Position numbers and translations under genes: made by a program. Below the pieces are notes generated by a model. The model ran no database searches and had not been told where the DNA came from. It saw only the letters and a program-made list of their open reading frames with translations. A stretch of 64,000 nt of DNA from Sisyra terminalis (taxonomy: Eukaryota > Arthropoda > Insecta > Neuroptera > Sisyridae): the NCBI GenBank assembly GCA_958496175.1, contig OY292278.1:10974001-11038000 (forward strand), given 5' to 3'. This document shows, piece after piece, positions 47,801 through 62,100 of the stretch (the first letter of the stretch is position 1; each line of letters starts with the position of its first letter).

Positions 47801-49290
47801 CTTCGGTTAAGCATCATTCAGTCTTAAATATTCTGCTTAATTTTAGCAAAAGAAACCATCCCTTATATCCATTTTATGAACTGGAAAATAGTCTTTTTTG
47901 AAACTTTGAAACGATATTGCGGGTGTCCTTTTGCACACAGAGCTAAAATTCTTTCACATTACTACTCTGGTTAGAGTGTTGTTTGATAATCCATTGATGC
48001 AATATATCCTTATGAGGAAATCGCACCCCTCAAAAACGACCAATTTTAAGGGCAAATTTGGTGCATGTGTGTCTACATCCTTAACTTTCCGTTTTAATTT
48101 CCCAAGGATCTAGCCGTTAAATTCGAATTTTTTTCATGCACTTCGGTTAAGCATCATTCAGTCTTAAATATTCTGCTTAATTTTAGCAAAAGAAACCATC
48201 CCTTATATCCTTTTTATGAACTGGAAAATAGTCTTTTTTGAAACTTTGAAACGATATTGCGGGTGTCCTTTCGCACACAGAGCTAAAATTCTTTCACATT
48301 ACTACTCACGTTAGAGTGTTGTTTTATAATCCATTGATGCAATATATCCTTATAAGGAAATCGCACCCCTCAAAAACGACCTATTTTAAGGGCAAATTTG
48401 GTGCATGTGTTTCAACATCCTTAACTTTCCGTTTTAATTTCCCAAGGATCTAGCCGTTAAATTCGAATTTTTTTCATGCACTTCGGTTAAGCATCATTCA
48501 GTCTTAAATATTCTGCTTAATTTTAGCAAAAGAAACCATCCCTTATATCCTTTTTATGAACTGGAAAATAGTCCTTTTTGAAACTTTGAAACGATATTGC
48601 GGGTGTCCTTTTGCACACAGAGCTAAAATTCTTTCACATTACTTCTCACGTTAGAGTGTTGTTTGATAATCCATTGATGCAATATATCCTTATAAGGAAA
48701 TCGCACCCCTCAAAAACGACCAATTTTAATGGCAAATTTGGTGCATGTGTTTCTACATCCTTAACTTTCCGTTTTAATTTCCCAAGGATCTAGCCGTTAA
48801 ATTCGAATTTTTTTCATGCACTTCGGTTAAGCATCATTCAGTCTTAAATATTCTGCTTAATTTTAGCAATAGAAACCATCCCTTATATCCTTTTTATGAA
48901 CTGGAAAATAGTCCTTTTTTAAACTTTGAAACGATATTGCGGGTGTCCTTTTGCACACAGAGCTAAAATTCTTTCACATTACTTCTCACGTTAGAGTGTT
49001 GTTTGATAATCCATTGATGCAATATATCCTTATAAGGAAATCGCACCCCTCAAAAACGTTCAATTTTAAGGGCAAATTTGGTGCATGTGTTTCTACATCC
49101 TTAACTTTCCGTTTTAATTTCGCAAGGATCTAGCCGTTAAATTCGAATTTTTTTCATGCACTTCGGTTAAGCATGATTCAGTCTTAAATATTCTGCTTAA
49201 TTTTAGCAAAAGAAACCATCCCTTATATCCTTTTTATGAACTGGAAAATAGTCTTTTTTGAAACTTTGAAACGATATTGCGGGTGTCCTT

Positions 49291-51330
49291 TTGCACACAG
49301 AGCTAAAATTCTTTCACATTACTACTCACGTTAGAGTGTTGTTTGATAATCCATTGATGCAATATATCCTTATAAGGAAATCGCACCCCTCAAAAACGAC
49401 CAATTTTAAGGGCAAATTTGGTGCATGTGTTTCTACATCCTTAACTTTCCGTTTTAATTTCTCAAGGATCTAGCCGTTAAATTCGAATTTTTTTATTGCA
49501 CTTCGGTTAAGCATCATTCAGTCTTAAATATTCTGCATAATTTTAGCAAAAGAAACCATCCCTTATATCCTTTTCATGAACTGGAAAATAGTCTTTTTTG
49601 AAACATTGAAACGATATTGCGGGTGTCCTTTTGCACACAGAGCTAAAATTCCTTCACATTACTTCTCACCCTAGAGTGTTGTTTGTGAATCCATTGATGC
49701 AATATATCCTTATAAGGAAATCGCACCCCTCAAAAACGACCAATTTTAAGGGCAAATTTGGTGCATGTGTTTCTACATCCTTAACTTTCCGTTTTAATTT
49801 CCCAAGGATCTAGCCGTTAAATTCGAATTTTTTTCATGCACTTCGGTTAAGCATCATTCAGTCTTAAATATTCTGCTTAATTTTAGCAAAAGAAACCATC
49901 CCTTATATCCATTTTATGAACTGGAAAATAGTCTTTTTTGAAACTTTGAAACGATATTGCGGGTGTCCTTTTGCACACAGAGCTAAAATTCTTTCACATT
50001 ACTACTCTGGTTAGAGTGTTGTTTGATAATCCATTGATGCAATATATCCTTATGAGGAAATCGCACCCCTCAAAAACGACCAATTTTAAGGGCAAATTTG
50101 GTGCATGTGTTTCTACATCCTTAACTTTCCGTTTTAATTTCCCAAGGATCTAGCCGTTAAATTCGAATTTTTTTCATGCACTTCGGTTAAGCATGATTCA
50201 GTCTTAAATATTCTGCTTAATTTTAGCAAAAGAAACCATCCCTTATATCCTTTTTATGAACTGGAAAATAGTCTTTTTTGAAACTTTGAAACGATATTGC
50301 GGGTGTCCTTTTGCACACAGAGCTAAAATTCTTTCACATTACTACTCACGTTAGAGTGTTGTTTGATAATCCATTGATGCAATATATCCTTATAAGGAAA
50401 TCGCACCCCTCAAAAACGACCAATTTTAAGGGCAAATTTGGTGCATGTGTTTCTACATCCTTAACTTTCCGTTTTAATTTCTCAAGGATCTAGCCGTTAA
50501 ATTCGAATTTTTTTATTGCACTTCGGTTAAGCATCATTCAGTCTTAAATATTCTGCATAATTTTAGCAAAAGAAACCATCCCTTATATCCTTTTCATGAA
50601 CTGGAAAATAGTCTTTTTTGAAACATTGAAACGATATTGCGGGTGTCCTTTTGCACACAGAGCTAAAATTCCTTCACATTACTTCTCACCCTAGAGTGTT
50701 GTTTGTGAATCCATTGATGCAATATATCCTTATAAGGAAATCGCACCCCTCAAAAACGACCAATTTTAAGGGCAAATTTGGTGCATGTGTTTCTACATCC
50801 TTAACTTTCCGTTTTAATTTCCCAAGGATCTAGCCGTTAAATTCGAATTTTTTTCATGCACTTCGGTTAAGCATCATTCAGTCTTAAATATTCTGCTTAA
50901 TTTTAGCAAAAGAAACCATCCCTTATATCCATTTTATGAACTGGAAAATAGTCTTTTTTGAAACTTTGAAACGATATTGCGGGTGTCCTTTTGCACACAG
51001 AGCTAAAATTCTTTCACATTACTACTCAGGTTAGAGTGTTGTTTGATAATCCATTGATGCAATATATCCTTATGAGGAAATCGCACCCCTCAAAAACGAC
51101 CAATTTTAAGGGCAAATTTGGTGCATGTGTTTCTACATCCTTAACTTTCCGTTTTAATTTCCCAAGGATCTAGCCGTTAAATTCGAATTTTTTTCATGCA
51201 CTTCGGTTAAGCATCATTCAGTCTTAAATATTCTGCTTAATTTTAGCAAAAGAAACCATCCCTTATATCCTTTTTATGAACTGGAAAATAGTATTTTTTG
51301 AAACTTTGAAACGATATTGCGGGTGTCCTT
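49291..51330. repeat. Tandem three-monomer blocks (two copies of 1,020 bp)
   Basis: A three-unit series is present at 49,291, 49,631 and 49,971 and repeated at 50,311, 50,651 and 50,991. The first unit has TTTCTCAAGG and TTTTATTGCA, the second CTCACCCTAGAG with GTTTGTGAATCC, the third TATGAGG. The same series also occurs at 47,251-48,270 and 55,071-56,090. The first two units occur in tandem as a 680-bp pair at 62,551 and 63,231. Confidence 0.85.
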
Positions 51331-54300
51331 TTGCACACAGAGCTAAAATTCTTTCACATTACTACTCACGTTAGAGTGTTGTTTGATAATCCATTGATGC
51401 AATATATCCTTATAAGGAAATCGCACCCCTCAAAAACGTCCAATTTTAAGGGCAAATTTGGTGCATGTGTTTCTACATCCTTAACTTTCCGTTTTAATTT
51501 CCCAAGGATCTAGCCGTTAAATTCGAATTTTTTTCATGCACTTCGGTTAAGCATCATTCAGTCTTAAATATTCTGCTTAATTTTAGCAAAAGAATCCATC
51601 CCTTATATCCTTTTTATGAACTGGAAAATAGTCTTTTTTGAAACTTTGAAACGATATTGCGGGTGTCCTTTTGCACACAGAGCTAAAATTCTTTCTCATT
51701 ACTACTCACGTTAGAGTGTTGTTTGATAATCCATTGATGCAATATATCCTTATAAGGAAATCGCACCCCTCAAAAACGACCAATTTTAAGGGCAAATTTG
51801 GTGCATGTGTTTCTACATCCTTAACTTTCCGTTTTTATTTCCCAAGGATCTAGCCGTTAAATTCGAATTTTTTTCATGCACTTCGGTTAAGCATCATTCA
51901 GTCTTAAATATTCTGCATAATTTTAGCAAAAGAAAACATCCCTTATATCCTTTTTATGAACTGGAAAATAGTCCTTTTTTAAACTTTGAAACGATATTGC
52001 GGGTGTCCTTTTGCACACAGAGCAAAAATTCTTTCACATTACTTCTCACGTTAGAGTATTGTTTGATAATCCATTGTTGCAATATATCCTTATAAGGAAA
52101 TCGCACCCCTCAAAAACGACCAATTTTAAGGGCAAATTTGGTGCATGTGTTTCTACATCCTTAACTCTCCGTTTTAATTTCTCAAGGATCTAGCCGTTAA
52201 ATTCGAATTTTTTTCATGCACTTCGGTTAAGCATCATTCAGTCTTAAATATTCTGCAAAATTTTAGCAAAAGAAACCATCCCTTATATCCTTTTTATGAA
52301 CTGGAAAATAGTCCTTTTTGAAACTTTGAAACGATATTGCGGGTGTCCTTTTGCACACAGAGCAACAATTCTTTCACATTACTTCTCACGTTAGAGTGTT
52401 GTTTGATAATCCATTGATGCAATATATCCTTATAAGGAAATCGCACCCCTCAAAAACGACCAATTTTAAGGGCAAATTTGGTGCATGTGTTTCTACATCC
52501 TTAACATTCCGTTTTGATTTCCCAAAGATCAAGCCGTTAAATTCAAATTTTTTTCATGCACTTCGGTTAAGCATCATTCAGTCTTAAATATTCTGCTTAA
52601 TTTTAGCAAAAGAAACCATCCCTTATATCCTTTTTATGAACTGGAAAATAGTCTTTTTTGAAACTTTGAAACGATATTGCGGGTGTCCTTTTGCACACAG
52701 AGCTAAAATTCTTTCACATTACTACTCACGTTAGAGTGTAGTTTGATAATCCATTGATGCAATTTATCCTTATAAGGAAATCGCACCCCTCAAAAACGTC
52801 CAATTTTAAGGGCAAATTTGGTGCATGTGTTTCTACATCCTTAACTTTCCGTTTTAATTTCCCAAGGATCTAGCCGTTAAATTCGAATTTTTTTCATGCA
52901 CTTCGGTTAAGCATCATTCAGTCTTAAATATTCTGCTTAATTTTAGCAAAAGAAACCATCCCTTATATCCTTTTTATGAACTGGAAAATAGTCCTTTTTG
53001 AAACTTTGAAACGATATTGCGGGTGTCCTTTTGCACACAGTGCAAAAATTCTTTCACATTACTTCTCACGTTAGAGTGTTGTTTGATAATCCATTGATGC
53101 AATATATCCTTATAAGGAAATCGCACCCCTCAAAAACGACCAATTTTAAGGGCAAATTTGGTGCATGTGTTTCTACATCCTTAACTTTCCGTTTTAATTT
53201 CCCAAGGATCTAGCCGTTAAATTCGAATTTTTTTCATGCACTTCGGTTAAGCATCATTCAGTCTTAAATATTCTGCTTAATTTTAGCAAAAGAAACCATC
53301 CCTTATATCCTTTTTATGAACTGGAAAATAGTCTTTTTTGAAACTTTGAAACGATATTGCGGGTGTCCTTTTGCACACAGAGCTAAAATTCTTTCTCATT
53401 ACTACTCACGTTAGAGTGTTGTTTGATAATCCATTGATGCAATATATCCTTATGAGGAAATCGCACCCCTCAAAAACGACCAATTTTAAGGGCAAATTTG
53501 GTGCTTGTGTTTCTACATCCTTAACTTTCCGTTTTAATTTCCCAAGGATCTAGCCGTTAAATTCGAATTTTTTTCATGCACTTCGGTTAAGCATGATTCA
53601 GTCTTAAATATTCTGCTTAATTTTAGCAAAAGAATCCATCCCTTATATCCTTTTTATGAACTGGAAAATAGTCTTTTTTGAAACTTTGAAACGATATTGC
53701 GGGTGTCCTTTTGCACACAGAGCTAAAATTCTTTCACTTTTCTTCTCACGTTAGAGTGTTGTTTTATAATCCACTGATGCAATATATCCTTATAAGGAAA
53801 TCGCACCCCTCAAAAACGACCAATTTTAAGGGCAAATTTGGTGCATGTGTTTCTACATCCTTAACTTTCCGTTTTAATTTCCCAAGGATCTAGCCGTTAA
53901 ATTCGAATTTTTTTCATGCACTTCGGTTAAGCATCATTCAGTCTTAAATATTCTGCATAATTTTAGCAAAAGAAACCATCCCTTATATCCTTTTTATGAA
54001 CTGGAAAATAGTCTTTTTTGAAACTTTGAAACGATATTGCGGGTGTCCTTTTGCACACAGAGCTAAAATTCTTTCACTTTTCTTCTCACGTTAGAGTGTT
54101 GTTTTATAATCCACTGATGCAATATATCCTTATAAGGAAATCGCACCCCTCAAAAACGACCAATTTTAAGGGCAAATTTGGTGCATGTGTTTCTACATCC
54201 TTAACTTTCCGTTTTAATTTCCCAAGGATCTAGCCGTTAAATTCGAATTTTTTTCATGCACTTCGGTTAAGCATCATTCAGTCTTAAATATTCTGCATAA

Positions 54301-54390
54301 TTTTAGCAAAAGAAACCATCCCTTATATCCTTTTTATGAACTGGAAAATAGTCCTTTTTTAAACTTTGAAACGATATTGCGGGTGTCCTT
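50991..54390. repeat. Type B higher-order block, copy 1 (10 monomers)
   Basis: An ordered series of variant monomers is repeated 4,760 bp (14 monomers) downstream. It contains CTCAGGTTAG with TATGAGG; AAAACGTCCAATT; CTTTCTCATTACTAC; CCATTGTTGCAAT; AGCAACAATT with GATTTCCCAAAG; AAAACGTCC; CAGTGCAAAAATT; CTTTCTCATT; and two units with CACTTTTCTTCTC and CCACTGATG. The four monomers after it partly match other places in the array. Confidence 0.85.
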
Positions 54391-55750
54391 TTGCACACAG
54401 AGCTAAAATTCTTTCACATTACTACTCACGTTAGAGTGTTGTTTGATAATCCATTGATGCAATATAGCCTTATAAGGAAATCGCACCCCTCAAAAACGAC
54501 CAATTTTAAGGGCAAATTTGGTGCATGTGTTTCTACATCCTTAACTTTCCGTTTTAATTTCGCAAGGATCTAGCCGTTAAATTCGAATTTTTTTCATGCA
54601 CTTCGGTTAAGCATCATTCAGTCTTAAATATTCTGCTTAATTTTAGCAAAAGAAACCATCCCTTATATGCATTTTATGAACTGGAAAATAGTCTTTTTTG
54701 AAACTTTGAAACGATATTGCGGGTGTCCTTTTGCACACAGAGCTAAAATTCTTTCACATTACTACTCAGGTTAGAGTGTTGTTTGATAATCCATTGATGC
54801 AATATATCCTTATGAGGAAATCGCACCCCTCAAAAACGACCAATTTTAAGGGCAAATTTGGTGCATGTGTTTCTACATCCTTAACTTTCCGTTTTAATTT
54901 CCCAAGGATCTAGCCGTTAAATTCAAATTTTTTTCATGCACTTCGGTTAAGCATGATTCAGTCTTAAATATTCTGCTTAATTTTAGCAAAAGAAACCATC
55001 CCTTATATCCTTTTTATGAACTGGAAAATAGTCTTTTTTGAAACTTTGAAACGATATTGCGGGTGTCCTTTTGCACACAGAGCTAAAATTCTTTCACATT
55101 ACTACTCACGTTAGAGTGTTGTTTGATAATCCATTGATGCAATATATTCTTATAAGGAAATCGCACCCCTCAAAAACGACCAATTTTAAGGGCAAATTTG
55201 GTGCATGTGTTTCTACATCCTTAACTTTCCGTTTTAATTTCTCAAGGATCTAGCCGTTAAATTCGAATTTTTTTATTGCACTTCGGTTAAGCATCATTCA
55301 GTCTTAAATATTCTGCATAATTTTAGCAAAAGAAACCATCCCTTATATCCTTTTCATGAACTGGAAAATAGTCTTTTTTGAAACATTGAAACGATATTGC
55401 GGGTGTCCTTTTGCACACAGAGCTAAAATTCCTTCACATTACTTCTCACCCTAGAGTGTTGTTTGTGAATCCATTGATGCAATATATCCTTATAAGGAAA
55501 TCGCACCCCTCAAAAACGACCAATTTTAAGGGCAAATTTGGTGCATGTGTTTCTACATCCTTAACTTTCCGTTTTAATTTCCCAAGGATCTAGCCGTTAA
55601 ATTCGAATTTTTTTCATGCACTTCGGTTAAGCATCATTCAGTCTTAAATATTCTGCTTAATTTTAGCAAAAGAAACCATCCCTTATATCCATTTTATGAA
55701 CTGGAAAATAGTCTTTTTTGAAACTTTGAAACGATATTGCGGGTGTCCTT

Positions 55751-58700
55751 TTGCACACAGAGCTAAAATTCTTTCACATTACTACTCAGGTTAGAGTGTT
55801 GTTTGATAATCCATTGATGCAATATATCCTTATGAGGAAATCGCACCCCTCAAAAACGACCAATTTTAAGGGCAAATTTGGTGCATGTGTTTCTACATCC
55901 TTAACTTTCCGTTTTAATTTCCCAAGGATCTAGCCGTTAAATTCGAATTTTTTTCATGCACTTCGGTTAAGCATGATTCAGTCTTAAATATTCTGCTTAA
56001 TTTTAGCAAAAGAAACCATCCCTTATATCCTTTTTATGAACTGGAAAATAGTATTTTTTGAAACTTTGAAACGATATTGCGGGTGTCCTTTTGCACACAG
56101 AGCTAAAATTCTTTCACATTACTACTCACGTTAGAGTGTTGTTTGATAATCCATTGATGCAATATATCCTTATAAGGAAATCGCACCCCTCAAAAACGTC
56201 CAATTTTAAGGGCAAATTTGGTGCATGTGTTTCTACATCCTTAACTTTCCGTTTTAATTTCCCAAGGATCTAGCCGTTAAATTCGAATTTTTTTCATGCA
56301 CTTCGGTTAAGCATCATTCAGTCTTAAATATTCTGCTTAATTTTAGCAAAAGAATCCATCCCTTATATCCTTTTTATGAACTGGAAAATAGTCTTTTTTG
56401 AAACTTTGAAACGATATTGCGGGTGTCCTTTTGCACACAGAGCTAAAATTCTTTCTCATTACTACTCACGTTAGAGTGTTGTTTGATAATCCATTGATGC
56501 AATATATCCTTATAAGGAAATCGCACCCCTCAAAAACGACCAATTTTAAGGGCAAATTTGGTGCATGTGTTTCTACATCCTTAACTTTCCGTTTTAATTT
56601 CCCAAGGATCTAGCCGTTAAATTCGAATTTTTTTCATGCACTTCGGTTAAGCATCATTCAGTCTTAAATATTCTGCATAATTTTAGCAAAAGAAACCATC
56701 CCTTATATCGTTTTTATGAACTGGAAAATAGTCCTTTTTTAAACTTTGAAACGATATTGCGGGTGTCCTTTTGCACACAGAGCAAAAATTCTTTCACATT
56801 ACTTCTCACGTTAGAGTGTTGTTTGATAATCCATTGTTGCAATATATCCTTATAAGGAAATCGCACCCCTCAAAAACGACCAATTTTAAGGGCAAATTTG
56901 GTGCATGTGTTTCTACATCCTTAACTCTCCGTTTTAATTTCTCAAGGATCTAGCCGTTAAATTCGAATTTTTTTCATGCACTTCGGTTAAGCATCATTCA
57001 GTCTTAAATATTCTGCATAATTTTAGCAAAAGAAACCATCCCTTATATCCTTTTTATGAACTGGAAAATAGTCCTTTTTGAAACTTTGAAACGATATTGC
57101 GGGTGTCCTTTTGCACACAGAGCAACAATTCTTTCACATTACTTCTCACGTTAGAGTGTTGTTTGATAATTTATTGATGCAATATATCCTTATAAGGAAA
57201 TCGCACCCCTCAAAAACGACCAATTTTAAGGGCAAATTTGGTGCATGTGTTTCTACATCCTTAACATTCCGTTTTGATTTCCCAAAGATCAAGCCGTTAA
57301 ATTCAAATTTTTTTCATGCACTTCGGTTAAGCATCATTCAGTCTTAAATATTCTGCTTAATTTTAGCAAAAGAAACCATCCCTTATATCCTTTTTATGAA
57401 CTGGAAAATAGTCTTTTTTGAAACTTTGAAACGATATTGCGGGTGTCCTTTTGCACACAGAGCTAAAATTCTTTCACATTACTACTCACGTTAGAGTGTT
57501 GTTTGATAATCCATTGATGCAATATATCCTTATAAGGAAATCGCACCCCTCAAAAACGTCCAATTTTAAGGGCAAATTTGGTGCATGTGTTTCTACATCC
57601 TTAACTTTCCGTTTTAATTTCCCAAGGATCTAGCCGTTAAATTCGAATTTTTTTCATGCACTTCGGTTAAGCATCATTCAGTCTTAAATATTCTGCTTAA
57701 TTTTAGCAAAAGAAACCATCCCTTATATCCTTTTTATGAACTGGAAAATAGTCTTTTTTGAAACTTTGAAACGATATTGCGGGTGTCCTTTTGCACACAG
57801 TGCAAAAATTCTTTCACATTACTTCTCACGTTAGAGTGTTGTTTGATAATCCATTGATGCAATATATCCTTATAAGGAAATCGCACCCCTCAAAAACGAC
57901 CAATTTTAAGGGCAAATTTGGTGCATGTGTTTCTACATCCTTAACTTTCCGTTTTAATTTCCCAAGGATCTAGCCGTTAAATTCGAATTTTTTTCATGCA
58001 CTTCGGTTAAGCATCATTCAGTCTTAAATATTCTGCTTAATTTTAGCAAAAGAAACCATCCCTTATATCCTTTTTATGAACTGGAAAATAGTCTTTTTTG
58101 AAACTTTGAAACGATATTGCGGGTGTCCTTTTGCACACAGAGCTAAAATTCTTTCTCATTACTACTCACGTTAGAGTGTTGTTTGATAATCCATTGATGC
58201 AATATATCCTTATAAGGAAATCGCACCCCTCAAAAACGACCAATTTTAAGGGCAAATTTGGTGCTTGTGTTTCTACATCCTTAACTTTCCGTTTTAATTT
58301 CCCAAGGATCTAGCCGTTAAATTCGAATTTTTTTCATGCACTTCGGTTAAGCATGATTCAGTCTTAAATATTCTGCTTAATTTTAGCAAAAGAATCCATC
58401 CCTTATATCCTTTTTATGAACTGGAAAATAGTCTTTTTTGAAACTTTGAAACGATATTGCGGGTGTCCTTTTGCACACAGAGCTAAAATTCTTTCACTTT
58501 TCTTCTCACGTTAGAGTGTTGTTTTATAATCCACTGTTGCAATATATCCTTATAAGGAAATCGCACCCCTCAAAAACGACCAATTTTAAGGGCAAATTTG
58601 GTGCATGTGTTTCTACATCCTTAACTTTCCGTTTTAATTTCCCAAGGATCTAGCCGTTAAATTCGAATTTTTTTCATGCACTTCGGTTAAGCATCATTCA

Positions 58701-59150
58701 GTCTTAAATATTCTGCATAATTTTAGCAAAAGAAACCATCCCTTATATCCTTTTTATGAACTGGAAAATAGTCTTTTTTGAAACTTTGAAACGATATTGC
58801 GGGTGTCCTTTTGCACACAGAGCTAAAATTCTTTCACTTTTCTTCTCACGTTAGAGTGTTGTTTTATAATCCACTGATGCAATATATCCTTATAAGGAAA
58901 TCGCACCCCTCAAAAACGACCAATTTTAAGGGCAAATTTGGTGCATGTGTTTCTACATCCTTAACTTTCCGTTTTAATTTCCCAAGGATCTAGCCGTTAA
59001 ATTCGAATTTTTTTCATGCACTTCGGTTAAGCATCATTCAGTCTTAAATATTCTGCATAATTTTAGCAAAAGAAACCATCCCTTATATCCTTTTTATGAA
59101 CTGGAAAATAGTCCTTTTTTAAACTTTGAAACGATATTGCGGGTGTCCTT
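55751..59150. repeat. Type B higher-order block, copy 2 (10 monomers)
   Basis: This is the second copy of the 50,991 block, in the same order with few substitutions, such as TTATTGATG for CCATTGATG near 57,172. Part of it (five monomers from 56,771) recurs again 7 monomers later at 59,151-60,850. Confidence 0.85.
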
Positions 59151-62100
59151 TTGCACACAGAGCAAAAATTCTTTCACATTACTTCTCACGTTAGAGTGTT
59201 GTTTGATAATCCATTGTTGCAATATATCCTTATAAGGAAATCGCACCCCTCAAAAACGACCAATTTTAAGGGCAAATTTGGTGCATGTGTTTCTACATCC
59301 TTAACTTTCCGTTTTAATTTCTCAAGGATCTAGCCGTTAAATTCGAATTTTTTTCATGCACTTCGGTTAAGCATCATTCAGTCTTAAATATTCTGCATAA
59401 TTTTAGCAAAAGAAACCATCCCTTATATCCTTTTTATGAACTGGAAAATAGTCCTTTTTGAAACTTTGAAACGATATTGCGAGTGTCCTTTTGCACACAG
59501 AGCAAAAATTCTTTCACATTACTTCTCACGTTAGAATGTTGTTTGATAATCCATTGATGCAATATATCCTTATAAGGAAATCGCACCCCTCAAAAACGAC
59601 CAATTTTAAGGGCAAATTTGGTGCATGTGTTTCTACATCCATAACTTTCCGTTTTGATTTCCCAAAGATCTAGCCGTTAAATTCGAATTTTTTTCATGCA
59701 CTTCGGTTAAGCATCATTCAGTCTTAAATATTCTGCTTAATTTTAGCAAAAGAAACCATCCCTTAAATCCTTTTTATGAACTGGAAAATAGTCTTTTTTG
59801 AAACTTTGAAACGATATTGCGGGTGTCCTTTTGCACACAGAGCTAAAATTCTTTCACATTACTACTCACGTTAGAGTGTTGTTTGATAATCCATTGATGC
59901 AATATATCCTTATAAGGAAATCGCACCCCTCAAAAACGTCCAATTTTAAGGGCAAATTTGGTGCATGTGTTTCTACATCCTTAACTTTCCGTTTTAATTT
60001 CCCAAGGATCTAGCCGTTAAATTCGAATTTTTTTCATGCACTTCGGTTAAGCATCATTCAGTCTTAAATATTCTGCTTAATTTTAGCAAAAGAAACCATC
60101 CCTTATATCCTTTTTATGAACTGGAAAATAGTCCTTTTTGAAACTTTGAAACGATATTGCGGGTGTCCTTTTGCACACAGTGCAAAAATTCTTTCACATT
60201 ACTTCTCACGTTAGAGTGTTGTTTGATAATCCATTGATGCAATATATCCTTATAAGGAAATCGCACCCCTCAAAAACGACCAATTTTAAGGGCAAATTTG
60301 GTGCATGTGTTTCTACATCCTTAACTTTCCGTTTTAATTTCCCAAGGATCTAGCCGTTAAATTCGAATTTTTTTCATGCACTTCGGTTAAGCATGATTCA
60401 GTCTTAAATATTCTGCTTAATTTTAGCAAAAGAAACCATCCCTTATATCCTTTTTATGAACTGGAAAATAGTCTTTTTTGAAACTTTGAAACGATATTGC
60501 GGGTGTCCTTTTGCACACAGAGCTAAAATTCTTTCTCATTACTACTCACGTTAGAGTGTTGTTTGATAATCCATTGATGCAATATATCCTTATAAGGAAA
60601 TCGCACCCCTCAAAAACGACCAATTTTAAGGGCAAATTTGGTGCATGGGTTTCTACATCCTTAACTTTCCGTTTTAATTTCCCAAGGATCTAGCCGTTAA
60701 ATTCGAATTTTTTTCATGCACTTCGGTTAAGCATCATTCAGTCTTAAATATTCTGCATAATTTTAGCAAAAGAAACCATCCCTTATATCCTTTTTATGAA
60801 CTGGAAAATAGTCCTTTTTTAAACTTTGAAACGATATTGCGGGTGTCCTTTTGCACACAGAGCAAAAATTCTTTCACATTACTTCTCACGTTAGAGTGTT
60901 GTTTGATAATCCATTGTTGCAATATATCCTTATAAGGAAATCGCACCCCTCAAAAACGACCAATTTTAAGGGCAAATTTGGTGCATGTGTTTCTACATCC
61001 TTAACTTTCCGTTTTAATTTCTCAAGGATCTAGCCGTTAAATTCGAATTTTTTTCATGCACTTCGGTTAAGCATCATTCAGTCTTAAATATTCTGCATAA
61101 TTTTAGCAAAAGAAACCATCCCTTATATCCTTTTTATGAACTGGAAAATAGTCCTTTTTGAAACTTTGAAACGATATTGCGGGTGTCCTTTTGCACACAG
61201 AGGAAAAATTCTTTCACATTACTTCTCACGTTAGAGTGTTGTTTGATAATCCATTGATGCAATATATCCTTATAAGGAAATCGCACCCCTCAAAAACGAC
61301 CAATTTTAAGGGCAAATTTGGTGCATGTGTTTCTACATCCTTAACTTTCCGTTTTAATTTCCCAAGGATCTAGCCGTTAAATTCGAATTTTTTTCAAGCA
61401 CTTCGGTTAAGCATCATTCAGTCTTAAATATTCTGCTTAATTTTAGCAAAAGAAACCATCCCTTATATCCTTTTTATGAACTGGAAAATAGTCCTTTTTG
61501 AAACTTTGAAACGATATTGCGGGTGTCCTTTTGCACACAGAGCTAAAATTCTTTCACATTACTTCTCACGTTAGAGTGTTGTTTGATAATCCATTGATGC
61601 AATATATCCTTATAAGGAAATCGCACCCCTCAAAAACGACCAATTTTAATGGCAAATTTGGTGCATGTGTTTCTACATCCTTAACTTTCCGTTTTAATTT
61701 CCCAAGGATCTAGCCGTTAAATTCGAATTTTTTTCATGCACTTCGGTTAAGCATCATTCAGTCTTAAATATTCTGCTTAATTTTAGCAAAAGAAACCATC
61801 CCTTATATCCTTTTTATGAACTGGAAAATAGTCTTTTTTGAAACATTGAAACGATATTGCGGGTGTCCTTTAGCACACAGAGCTAAAATTCTTTCACATT
61901 ACTACTCACGTTAGAGTGTTGTTTGATAATCCATTGATGCAATATAGCCTTATAAGGAAATCGCACCCCTCAAAAACGACCAATTTTAAGGGCAAATTTG
62001 GTGCATGTGTTTCTACATCCTTAACTTTCCGTTTTAATTTCCCAAGGATCTAGCCGTTAAATTCGAATTTTTTTCATGCACTTCGGTTAAGCATGATTCA

